Shown piece after piece: positions 48,933 to 58,238 of a DNA stretch of 64,000 nt (the stretch's first letter is position 1; every line of letters starts with the position of its first letter). This DNA is from Mariannaea sp. PMI_226 (Eukaryota; Ascomycota; Sordariomycetes; Hypocreales; Nectriaceae). Position numbers and translations under genes: made by a program. Where the stretch lies: positions 1,736,001 through 1,800,000 of the forward strand of contig JANFOG010000001.1 in the NCBI GenBank assembly GCA_024336345.1. Reading direction: 5' to 3'. The notes under the pieces are model-generated. The model searched no databases, was not told the DNA's origin, and saw only the letters and a program-made list of their open reading frames with translations.

Positions 48933-50220
48933 ATGGCACCCTCAGCGAAGAAGCTCGAGGAGGCTCTGCTGGATGGAACCTTTGAGGTTTACAGCACTAC
49001 GCCTGACGAAACCACAGTGAACAAAGTACGAAAGCACGTTGAGGAGAAATTAGGTCTAGAAGAGGGCTTTTTCTTAGACACAAAATGGAAGGCCAAGAGC
49101 AAAACTCTCATCAAAGCGCGAGTTGTAAGTATCTTTCAACCCCTTGTTTGCGTATGCACTCTTCTAACCAATCGTGTAGGAAAAGCTGATGGACGGGTGG
49201 GAGCCCGAGAAAAAAGGCAAGGCCAGTTCTAATCTGCCTTCAAAGCGTCGTTCTTCGGGGGCTGCTTCACCAGAACCTAAGCGGCGGAAGCCTGCCCCAA
49301 AGCCGAAGAAGCCTGCCAAGCAGATAGAGGAATCTGATTTGAGCGAATTGAGTGGTCTCAGTGAAAAAGAAGAAGAGAAACCTAAGCCGAAAAATAAAAA
49401 GGCCGCCACCAGTCAGCCATCGAAGAAGGTTGAGTCGGATGACGACGAGCTTTCCGATCCGCCTAGTACTGAATCTCTGGATCTCAAACTCAAGCAAGAC
49501 AACGAACCCTCAGAAATTAAGAATGGGGAAAACGACTCAGGTGCGCCGCCAGACGATGAGAAAACCTCAAGCCATGTCAAATTCCCAGTAATCACACTTG
49601 GCGACGCAGTTGAGGACTCGGATACGGTCACACCCAGGCCAGTCATTGATGAAGAAGAGGAGTACTCCGACGTAATTGACGAGCCACCAAAGCCTAAGCG
49701 CAAGAAGAAGGAGCAAAAGGACAAGGGCGAACCATCAAGCAAACGAGCAAAGCCAGCAAAGACAGCCACCAAAAAGGCATCGGTGTCCGAGGATCCACAA
49801 GAGGCTGAAATCAAGAAACTTCAATCCCAGCTCACAAAGTGCGGAATTCGGAAACTCTGGCACAATGAATTGAAGAAGTATGGAGACGACCCTCGTGCAA
49901 AAATTCGCCATCTTAAGAAGATGTTGTCTGACGTGGGCATGGACGGACGTTTCTCCGAGGCCAAGGCACGCGAGATCAAAGAGATGAGGGAACTAATGGC
50001 TGAAGCAGAGGCAGCCAAGGAGATGAATGCACTGTGGGGTGTGGACAATGGACGTCGCGCGAGCCGGAGCAAGACCAAGACGAGCAAGACCGTAGAGAGT
50101 GAGGCTAGTGACAACGAGGCAGAGGAAGAAGAGGAAGAGGAGGATAATACATATGCTGCAAGGCGTAAGAGAGCGCAGGCTGATTTGGCATTTTTAGGGG
50201 ATGATAGTGATTCAGACTAG
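48933..50220 (+). CDS. Nuclear DEK_C-domain protein, putative transcription/chromatin regulator
   Basis: Two exons, 48933-49124 and 49180-50220, encode 410 aa. The N-terminal 75 residues match the DEK C-terminal fold, with VRKHVEEKLGLEEGFFLDTKWKAKSKTLIK, a small helical DNA-binding-type module found in chromatin proteins. A long, charged, low-complexity middle has many Lys/Pro/Glu clusters and repeated basic NLS-like runs such as PKPKRKKK. A second conserved helical segment at about 265-335 contains CGIRKLWHNELKKYGDDPRAKI and HLKKMLSDVGMDGRFSEAKAREIKE. The C-terminus is Glu/Asp-rich and ends with RAQADLAFLGDDSDSD. The layout fits a nuclear protein that binds chromatin or histones. Such fungal proteins are often labelled transcriptional regulators, but I know of no firm functional evidence. 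Confidence 0.8.
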
Positions 50221-50472
50221 GTAGGTAAGGCGAGGCCATCAAGTCTAGAGATTATTCTTGACAGGATGTTATAATGATATTGAGAGCGAGATTTTTCAGC
50301 CAACATGGCGATTTTGAGCATGTTAAGTTGTATATCTGTATATATAGTGCAACTTCTAATGAGTATGCGATGTTCAATGATATTGCAAAAGTTGAACAAG
50401 TTTTCCATTTCTATAATTTTTTTCTTTTTGGTTAAGATTAGCGGACGTTATGTGCTATATGTGTATCTCCTT

Positions 50473-51495
50473 CTATTCCGTCCAAGCCTTATAGACGAAA
50501 CGAGAACCATATGATTCACCCTTCTTCACAATGACCATGTTTCTCCACTCGGGCTCATTAATTGCATTCACATAGCGGCCAGGCTCGCAGCAGAAAGCGC
50601 TTCGAGCACCACGGGCGGGAAGACCAGCGACGGCGGGAACATTAGTGTGCTTGCCAGTGTAGAATTGGAAGGCCGGCTCAGTGCTGAGGACCTCAAGGTG
50701 GATGCCCGTCTTGGGGTGATGCGCGGCGAGGTTGAGCTTCAGGGGCTCATTGCGGGTGTCGATGGGGACAGAGGCAGGGTCCATGTTGACGATGAAGCAG
50801 TGGTCAACATCGGGCTCCTGAGCGCCAAGGACGAAAGGAATATTGGCTTCAATACCAGCAAATGGCTCTGGGCCGCCAATGGGGATGCTGCCATCATCGA
50901 CAGGGAGGTTCTGGTTTGTGGGGAGAGTGACTGTGGTGCCCTCGATAGTGGCATCACCGCTCAGGTTGAAGTAGGAGTGGTTGGTCAAGTTGACGACGGT
51001 CTCGTCCGCACCGTCAACCAGGGTGGCCTCGTATTCCATAGCCAGGACGGTAACTTCTTTGCCATCGACCTTCTGAGTGCCAGTTGTGTAGATGACAGTA
51101 ACCTCAAGAGTCCCCGGGTATCCCTCCTCGCCATCCTTGTCAATGAGCTTGAAGGAAACGCTCTCACCCCCTTCGAGACCCTCGACACCAGGAATCTCAC
51201 GGGTGCCCACTGGGGTCGGTCCGTCCCAAACTCGCTTACCCCAGCCTACATAACCACCGTGGAGGTGATTGGGACCATCATTGACGGCGAGATTATAAGA
51301 TGTGCCGTTGAGGTCGTTGATCTTGGCGGCCTTGATACGGTTTGCCCAGCGGCCAATGGTCTCGCCAAAGAACGGTTTGTTGTACTTGACGTAGTCCTCG
51401 GCGGTAGGGAAGCCCTGAACGATGTTGGTCCCGTTGATGACGATGGACTGAATGATGGCGCCCAGGGGCAAGAACGTAATGGAAGAGTTGCTCAT
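50473..51495 (-). CDS. Aldose 1-epimerase (galactose mutarotase)
   Basis: The enzyme interconverts the alpha and beta anomers of glucose or galactose, feeding the Leloir pathway. A single exon encodes 340 aa, the expected length. Characteristic elements are the GGYVGWGKRVWDG loop after NHLHGG (H77, H79), NLTNHSYFNL with the catalytic acid H173, DVDHCF (D231) and FCCEPGRYVNA with the catalytic base E304. These positions match the human enzyme closely. No signal peptide is present, so it is cytosolic. It faces the DEK_C gene with a 252-bp gap between stop codons. A 287-aa open frame on the opposite strand is only its shadow. Confidence 0.95.
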   Translation of the reverse strand: MSNSSITFLPLGAIIQSIVINGTNIVQGFPTAEDYVKYNKPFFGETIGRWANRIKAAKINDLNGTSYNLAVNDGPNHLHGGYVGWGKRVWDGPTPVGTREIPGVEGLEGGESVSFKLIDKDGEEGYPGTLEVTVIYTTGTQKVDGKEVTVLAMEYEATLVDGADETVVNLTNHSYFNLSGDATIEGTTVTLPTNQNLPVDDGSIPIGGPEPFAGIEANIPFVLGAQEPDVDHCFIVNMDPASVPIDTRNEPLKLNLAAHHPKTGIHLEVLSTEPAFQFYTGKHTNVPAVAGLPARGARSAFCCEPGRYVNAINEPEWRNMVIVKKGESYGSRFVYKAWTE

Positions 51496-53861
51496 TTTGA
51501 CGAGATATGAGGGGGTGTTTGGCGGGGGTGTGATGTAGCTAGTTATGATGACTTGAGCTTGCTGATCATCACACAGATAGAAATAAAGTATTTGGGGGCT
51601 AGAAGGTCAATTTATAATGAAACAAACAACAGAGGAAATGAATTGTCCAACAAGACAGTGACGGTCGGGACTCGGTGAGGTTTTATTATCTTCCTGTTTG
51701 CACTGGCGGGGTGGAGGGTAAATGTCATGATGGAGCTCTAATGGGGGAGAGGGGGGGGGGGGGGGGGGGGGGGTAGTGGAGGGCCCAGCCAGCCATGACT
51801 TCAGGCTAATTGATTGGGGGACAAGCGGATATCATGTCTACTGTATCATAGGTGGCCAGTCGATTTCCGTGGGTCTTCACGCTCTTATTTCGGGGATCTT
51901 GGTTCGTCGAACTATCAGGCCTATTGATCAAAACAGGGCTTCTGTGACTATCGATGTGATGCAAACCCAGGGTAGCTGCCCGGGACTCGGTCCAAGTGTG
52001 AGTAAGGTTGCTGTTGCTGGACAAGGTGACATGAGGAATGGAAACACAGGCAATAATCTGTACCTAGAGTAGCATTATGGGGGGGATGCGTACCAAACTC
52101 AAGCGCAAGTGGGAGAGGACGCTGCAGTGGGGTGTTGGGGGCTAATGGCGGGGATCGGTCATAGCCTGGCTTGAGTGGTGCGGCTGCATTTTGGCTAGAT
52201 ACCTAAGGTAGGGTAACGTACCTTATTAGCGTACTATGGAGTCTAGTTACACAATTCTTTAGGCGACGAGAATGGCCTAGTTGACAGGGATGGTGTTCGA
52301 TTCACCAAGTACCTAGGAGGATATGTATGAAGTGACCACCTCCTGTGAGTGCTGCGCATAATGAGGGGATGGCTTGGATCGACTGATTGCATGGAGCTCT
52401 ATCCTAATTTAGACACATAGATAGGCATTGTACATTAGAGTATAGGGTTGCTTTCATCCGTTACCTAGAGGTACCTCAGCTATGATGCCAACTGGATGAT
52501 TAACACACTGGGCATCCAAGAGTTACAGTAACAACCGAGTTCTGCCGGGAGGTATGCATCTATTTCATGCTCAGGTGTCTCGATGACAGACACAAAGGGC
52601 CATTAGTAGATAGCCCTGATGGGGGACAATACTAGGGATAAAGCACGTGGATAACTCGAATCTACCACGTACCTTTCTGTAGCTACGGCGCCTACACTGA
52701 ACTTCAATTAGATGTTCCCAAGTTAGGAGTTGAGAATTTGGCTGAAAGGCACCCCAGCGCAAGTCACATAACCTGGAATCGATGAGGTGACATTCCGCGC
52801 TATGTCTCTATACTTGACCACCAAAAACCCAGCCCCACGACGCTTCTCCACACCAGCCGGCAAAATAGAGACGACAGCACGTACGAGATCTTACAAACTC
52901 CGTCCCCCCGTCGTTTGCACCAACGGAGGTGAGCTATTGCACAGACGGATCCGTATTTTCCGATGCTCCCAGGATCCAGGAGCAAAGATGTGTAAATTAT
53001 ATATGTTTGAATGACTTGGATGATAGCTGGGCTTATTTACGTGTGGTTGCAGAAAAGACTATATCACGAGATTCCTGTACAGATGAACTTGTAAGCCTAG
53101 TCCAGGATTCCGCCTGGACCGGAGACTAGTAATTCAAGATGTATAAAAATGAAAATCATCAAGTATTTGGGTAGATGACAGACTTGACCACAAGTGTTTG
53201 TAACACTATGAACAGTCTATTGTCGAAACTGGGTCAACAACATATCAAAATTATTCTCTCAGGGTGAGGAGATATTATAAAAAATTAAAAAACTAAAAAT
53301 TAAAAAAAGGTTCCTCTGAAAAATCCATCACGCCCTGAATGTAAGAGTATGAGGAATGGCATCAGTACTTAATATCTGGCTTGATCAGAGGATCTGAGGA
53401 TGGCGCATGCTGCGTATCATGGCTAGGATCTCGGTAGAGTCGTTCTCAGCGAGTATTGGACGAAGGCTCCAGTGGTGCCAAATTCCCATGCTTGATTATT
53501 GTCTGCATTGAAACGGTCCAGCCAACAACATGCTCGATCACGCTCCCTCTGGCCCCTATGAGGTGGTTGCTTCCAGCCACTGCTTGCTATCTTTAGCTCG
53601 GCCACGCCACCTATCAACCGAGCGCCGCCATGATCGCGCGAGCATCGGGCCAGGATCAGCTTGCAGTGCCATGACCCTCCCAGAAGCGAACTGAAGGACA
53701 GAGAAAGCGATACTCCTTTGCTTCACTTCCTGTCCCTAGGAAATAATATTTAATATTCTTCATTTCCTTCTTGAGGCTATAGTATAATTAAAAAAAAAGA
53801 GGAAAGGAGAGAGCAAGAGAAAACACCACTCAAAAAAGCATCTACCATCATAATCACCATC
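51496..53861. other. Divergent gene-free region between aldose epimerase and the SAM protein
   Basis: There is no credible gene in 2.4 kb. The stretch holds a 23-nt G run (51751-51773), several TACCTA/GGTACC palindromes (for example 52468-52477) and an AT-rich part at 53270-53310. It includes the promoters of both flanking genes. Confidence 0.5.
51751..51773. repeat. Homopolymeric G run (G23)
   Basis: Twenty-three consecutive G residues are preceded by a further GGGGGAGA. The tract can form a G-quadruplex and lies about 255 bp upstream of the aldose epimerase start codon, on the template side. Its exact length is prone to sequencing error and strain variation. Confidence 0.9.
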
Positions 53862-54429
53862 ATGTCTTATGCAAGTTCCTTTTCAGACTCGATTTCGTCT
53901 GTCTCGAGTTCTCCTCTGCTTTTCCACCACGCCGAGGCAGCCGTCGATTCAAATAGGATGGAGCACGAGCTGGACATCATCAAGACTTGGTTCGCCATCC
54001 TCAACGACGAAGAACGCACATCTGCCTTAACTTCCATCGCCGAGTTGCCCTGTCTCCGCGAGATAGAGCCGATGATCCAGACCCTGAAAGATCGCAAGCG
54101 AGAACTTTGGCGGAGGCAAGAAGATCTCCTCGTCCAGCCAGCCAGCAGATCGAAATGGGTTATGCCCGTCTTTCCTCGCAACACCGAGGATCCCAAATGG
54201 GTGACGAAGTGGTTGAGGGCCTTAAGACTGCACAAGTATGAGAAGTGCCTGACGGGGATGACGCCATTCCAGGTCTCGCGTTTGAGTGACGCGGAACTGC
54301 AGGAACTTGGCGTCGATACTGTCGGTGCGAGAGGGAAACTTTTGAGAGTGAGTGCGAGTTTCCTACAATCCTGCTGCTATAATACCAAGCGTTTGATCTG
54401 ACTCTGGTCAGGCTATCAATAACATCTGA
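53862..54429 (+). CDS. Small SAM-domain protein related to Vts1/Smaug RNA-binding SAM
   Basis: Two exons, 53862-54347 and 54412-54429, encode 167 aa. The N-terminal 25 residues are Ser-rich. A helical part (MEHELDIIKTWFAILNDEERTSAL to about residue 90) is followed by a SAM domain at about 108-167: KWVTKWLRALRLHKYEKCL, then a turn, DAELQELGV and GARGKLLRAIN. This closely follows the SAM domain of yeast Vts1 and fly Smaug, which binds a CNGG-loop hairpin in mRNAs and recruits deadenylation factors. The second exon adds only five codons and the stop and completes the final SAM helix, which supports the splice. Unlike Vts1, which has a long N-terminal region, this protein is little more than the SAM module. 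Confidence 0.8.
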
Positions 54430-55640
54430 GTGGTCTATGAAGAAGAGGAAACCGGCACGCAGTGCCAGTTTACAGGAATTAACGACACCCACACACCACC
54501 ACCCTATACATTTGCATTGTTCTTCTACTTTCCACCATCAGGCACAGGCCTTATCAAATAGAGCGGCGCAGGCGCCTCTCAACATCACGTTCAAGTTGGC
54601 GTTTTAGGTATACCAGTATTGTTAAACAATACTACCCTCCAGACCAGAGAAGTTTCTAAGGAATACAAAGCTACAGAAGCACAATAGCATACACATGCTG
54701 AAGGATCAACGGCGTTGGATTGACATTGGGAGACAGAACAACGAGATCGACCTAGAATATGAATAGAATTAGTAGGAATCGAGTCGGCGATATACAGCCT
54801 CATGCTCCGAGACAGGCTACTGGGTGGCGGTCAAAGAGTGTGGGTACTGTCAAGGCAGTGAAAGAGTAGAGATCGGGTAAACACATATACGATATATGAA
54901 TATATATTACTTATGTTGCCTATGTTACCTACTTTACAATATGCTATCTTTTGTGATATTTCAAGGTGAAATGCGGATACGGGAACCTGCATTAACGCAG
55001 CCGATTGCCCTATACAATACAAGATATCGTCATGACTAGTTATGCTGTTGTTTATCATGATAAGAGTTCAAAAGCTGGGGTATTCACTGGTCGATCTCAG
55101 AACGAAGCAGGACCTTCAATTAGCACCATTCCTTTCCTCCAAACAACACGCATAGTCGCATAAATTGCAACACAACGAGTGATGAATGCCTCCGTAGCCT
55201 TGTGTAACCCTGTCGTGCGTGTAACTATAAGTCTCCGGCTGCGTGCGTGACAGCCAGGTCACATTGCCGTGCCGTGCATGTGCCCCCCCAAGCCACGCTC
55301 CAGCTCACTGCCGACTCAGGTAAAGTACCTAGGTTACAGGCCGAAGCCACAAAGCGGTGGGCGCCAGCCCTATAACTTACAGTTGGTACCTAAGGTAAAG
55401 TGGCCAATTATGTACAGTGCCTTTTATTTTGTGAGCTGTAGTACCTACCTTTAGGTACTTGCCTACACTGATGGGGCGATGAGGTGCCACGCCTAATTCC
55501 CGATTGAAACCCTGCCAAGTCGCGGAGTTGCGCGTACTGTACAGTCCAGTACCTACAATAAGACTCCGTACCTAGCCTGATTAGCTCTTATCAGCTTGCT
55601 CGCAACGAGCGTCAGAGGCCGTTTATCCACAAACATTACA
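54430..55640. other. Interval between the SAM protein and the conserved 281-aa protein
   Basis: The 1.2 kb between two plus-strand genes is non-coding by inspection. The second half is dense in TACCTA-type motifs (55326, 55387, 55441, 55551 and 55570 regions), probably within the promoter of the downstream gene. Confidence 0.5.
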
Positions 55641-56486
55641 ATGACTTCGATATCACCCAAAAGTACTCCCAAGAGAAAGCGCGGCGAAGATATATGTATA
55701 TCGCCTGCTAGATTCTCCTTTGAGCTTCCCACTCGTCTGGCCTCAGAGGACGGCAACAGCAGTCCCAGATCAACTGTGGCCCTCAAGTTCCGCGGCCTTG
55801 CCCTGGATGGTGGGGGCGGGGCATCCGACGATGACGAGGATGGCGATCCAGCATCAGAGGGTTCACTGAGGAAGCGTCAGCGGCCGGACGAGGTGATGAT
55901 GCTTGACACTGTTACAGACTCCCATGAAGTCTCGCCTTCTTCGCTTCAGACTCCAGCAGAGGAGCCTCAGGCGGAAGTGGCCAAGTCCCCAAAGTCCGCA
56001 AAGTCCCCGAGAGCCGGTGCTCACCTCCAACTTGCATATCCCTCCATTAACCGACTTTCCGATCCCAAGTCAAGGGTCAAGAAGAGGGCCAGTTCACCCC
56101 CACTACGTCATAAGAGATTGCCGAGACGGGTAGAAGAAGACGACGACGAGGAGGAGGTCGAAATCGTCGATCCAGTCCGAGCCGCTCTGACATGGCACGA
56201 AGATGAAATCACCATATATGACCCTGAAGACGAGGATGATGACGGTACTGGTATTAACGGCATCGGTTTTAAACCCACACCTGCCTTGGCTCATGCCCGG
56301 GCCATGAAGCGGAGACAACAGATGGCCGAGTACCGCAAACGTGAAGAGAGCGAGGCTAGGGCGAGGCGAAACCGAAGACGCCGTGGCGGAGCTGATATCA
56401 CTATCAGGCCAGGGGAGAAATCCCCATCACGGAAAGTGAGATTTATTGATTCGGAAACTCCCAACATTATGATTACGACAGGATAA
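55641..56486 (+). CDS. Conserved fungal protein, probably nuclear, function unknown
   Basis: A single exon encodes 281 aa from MTSISPKSTPKRKRGEDI. An in-frame ATG 45 bases earlier is possible, but the shorter start fits better because the basic NLS-like PKRKR then lies at the N-terminus. The protein is charged and largely disordered, with Asp/Glu runs (about 65-75, 175-185 and 205-215), repeated KSPKSAKSP and a conserved patch LTWHEDEITIYDPEDEDDDG. This is followed by GINGIGFKPTPALAHARAMKRRQQ and a long basic helix, MAEYRKREESEARARRNRRR. The last two blocks look like the conserved core shared with other ascomycete hypothetical proteins, as I recall them. No enzymatic motif is visible. Confidence 0.7.
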   Translation: MTSISPKSTPKRKRGEDICISPARFSFELPTRLASEDGNSSPRSTVALKFRGLALDGGGGASDDDEDGDPASEGSLRKRQRPDEVMMLDTVTDSHEVSPSSLQTPAEEPQAEVAKSPKSAKSPRAGAHLQLAYPSINRLSDPKSRVKKRASSPPLRHKRLPRRVEEDDDEEEVEIVDPVRAALTWHEDEITIYDPEDEDDDGTGINGIGFKPTPALAHARAMKRRQQMAEYRKREESEARARRNRRRRGGADITIRPGEKSPSRKVRFIDSETPNIMITTG

Positions 56487-57011
56487 AGTTGGAGAAGAAG
56501 CAGGGAAGTTGTATTCGTCAAGCGTTATGTGTTAGAAGCACACTTTAATGGCGGGGAAGCTGGTTTGCTGGCAAGGCTTCTCTGAAGCGTTTCTCTTCTT
56601 ATTGAACTTCTGGTCAACTTTGTTTCTTTTCTTCTTCTTTTTGACTATGGCAGTCACGGTCCGTCCATCTCCTATCCTTTTTTTCTTTCTTTTTGTGTTT
56701 TCTTTTCTCCTTGGCTTGCGTACTCTTGGGGGCTAGTTTGGCGTTGGTTATGAGCAGCTGTTGGGGATTGCAGCTCGATGATTCTCTGTTATCTGCTTCT
56801 ATACCCAGTCCTTTACCATCTTTCCGACTTTCTGCTTTTCCTTGATAGATGTTGACTTAACGTCAGCAAGAATATTTCCAAATCTCCTTTGCTTGTCCCG
56901 TGATGCTCTACAAACACAATGCATCCCTCCAACACGTGTGTGCGGATTGAGATACAACAAATACTCATACACATTGATTGATATATGATACAAGATTGCC
57001 GGATGCCAAGG
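56487..57011. other. Convergent 3' region before COX20
   Basis: This 525-bp T-rich stretch lies between facing stop codons. It holds no coding features and is likely shared 3' untranslated DNA. Confidence 0.6.
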
Positions 57012-57596
57012 TCACCATACCTTATACCACGGCTTTTCTGCAGCCTTACGCTCCGCTTCTAACCGCAACTCTTCCTTCTTTTTCTCCATCCGCTTCTTTG
57101 CTTCTTCTCTTCTGTTTTCAGCCACTATCTCGATCTGTCGCTTCATTTGTCGGCGTTCGCATCGGCGAAGGTATTGACACCATTCGTAGGAACCCATGCT
57201 TCCGATGACAAAGAATCCAACAGCCCAATTCGCTGCCCTGATAGCATTTCCTAAACGAGCTTGTAAGCATGCCTGCAGAGATGGTGGAGGGGCAATATCG
57301 CAGGTGTCCTAACCTCGAACCACAAAGTGCAGTCCTCCGAGACCAGCGCCGGAGGCAATTCCTGTTAGGAATCCTTGGCGAGCACAGGGAGTGCTGGCAA
57401 TGTTCGCAAAATCCTCTTTCTTGATCATCGACACGGCTCCCGAGATTGTAGGCCGCTCATTGGGGTTTTGGGCCGAAGGGGAATCGCCCTCTTGCACTGG
57501 CTTTGACCAAACGTGCAGGGTCTTGTCACCCGGTCCCAATTGCGGCTGCGCCGAGGCTGACGGTAGCGGTTGCTCATCCTCTGGTGTTGGAGCCAT
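57012..57596 (-). CDS. cox20: Cytochrome c oxidase assembly protein COX20
   Basis: Cox20 is an inner-membrane chaperone that binds newly made Cox2 and presents it for processing and copper insertion during cytochrome oxidase assembly. Two exons, 57596-57314 and 57250-57012, give 173 aa. A polar N-terminal third precedes two hydrophobic segments, QGFLTGIASGAGLGGLHFVV and ANWAVGFFVIGSMGSY, which form the helical hairpin. Next comes the family motif EWCQYLRRCERRQMKR and a long charged coiled tail ending KPWYKVW. The two Cys of the WCQYLRRC motif are present. The intron, with GTTAGG donor and TTTAG acceptor, joins VVRG to NAIRAANW in phase. The gene is divergent from POL2. Confidence 0.9.
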
Positions 57597-58238
57597 TTCT
57601 GGCTACCTTTTTGGCGCAATGGATATCATGAAAGGCGGCCGAGGTCGCTTTTTGGCAGAAGAGCCAGCTTTTTGCGATGGGCCGACCTATGACGCTCAAC
57701 AGAGTCGATATATGGCCCGTGCGCCAAGGGTTTCACTCGTGCCATCAACTATCGGTACGTACCTGGCTGGGTTTGCACCTAGCCGCTACTTACAGTTCTT
57801 CTTCAGTGTCGTACTTGCCCACCATGCCCTTCATGAGCCAACCGCTCAGCTAGGAGAGGAAATCCATTAAACACAAGCGGGGCAGGAAGGAAAGCGTGTC
57901 GCGCAGGACGCGATTTCGACGCGTCCCCGTTCCCATGTCTAATAATTCTACGTACCTTCTTAGATCAAAGGCTTTCGAGGCCCTGTCCCTTCCCTGGCGT
58001 CGCTCTCGCAACGGGCACAAACACTTGGAATCATTTACCTTGAACTTCACTCTTGGCTTTTTGCTTCGTCTTAGCCCAAGTTCCACTCCTTGTAAAATCC
58101 CCGGAAACCTCTCAAAAACAGTTCGGATTTGTTTCTTCCCATGACAACAGCTGTCTTAATTCGAGTGTCACGGGCACAGTAACTCGAAACACCGTCCACT
58201 CCCTCTTCAACCCGAACCTCACGACACCACACTCCACA
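57597..58238. other. Divergent promoter region of COX20 and POL2
   Basis: This 642-bp region lies between the COX20 and POL2 start codons. It carries an exact MluI cell-cycle box at 57919-57924 with a partial copy just before it. No gene is seen. Confidence 0.6.
57919..57924 (+). promoter_or_regulatory. MluI cell-cycle box (ACGCGT) upstream of POL2
   Basis: An exact ACGCGT lies about 315 bp before the POL2 start codon, with GACGCGA about 10 bp upstream. MCB sites bound by MBF drive G1/S expression of replication genes, including polymerase genes, in yeasts. The match is short, but the gene type makes it plausible. Confidence 0.5.

Noticed and set aside
50647..51510. 287-aa open frame opposite aldose 1-epimerase
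   Set aside because: It is an antisense shadow of a full-length, well-conserved enzyme.
52270..52310. GGTGTTCGATTCACC, a T-arm-like stem
   Set aside because: There is no matching acceptor stem or anticodon arm upstream, so it is not a tRNA.
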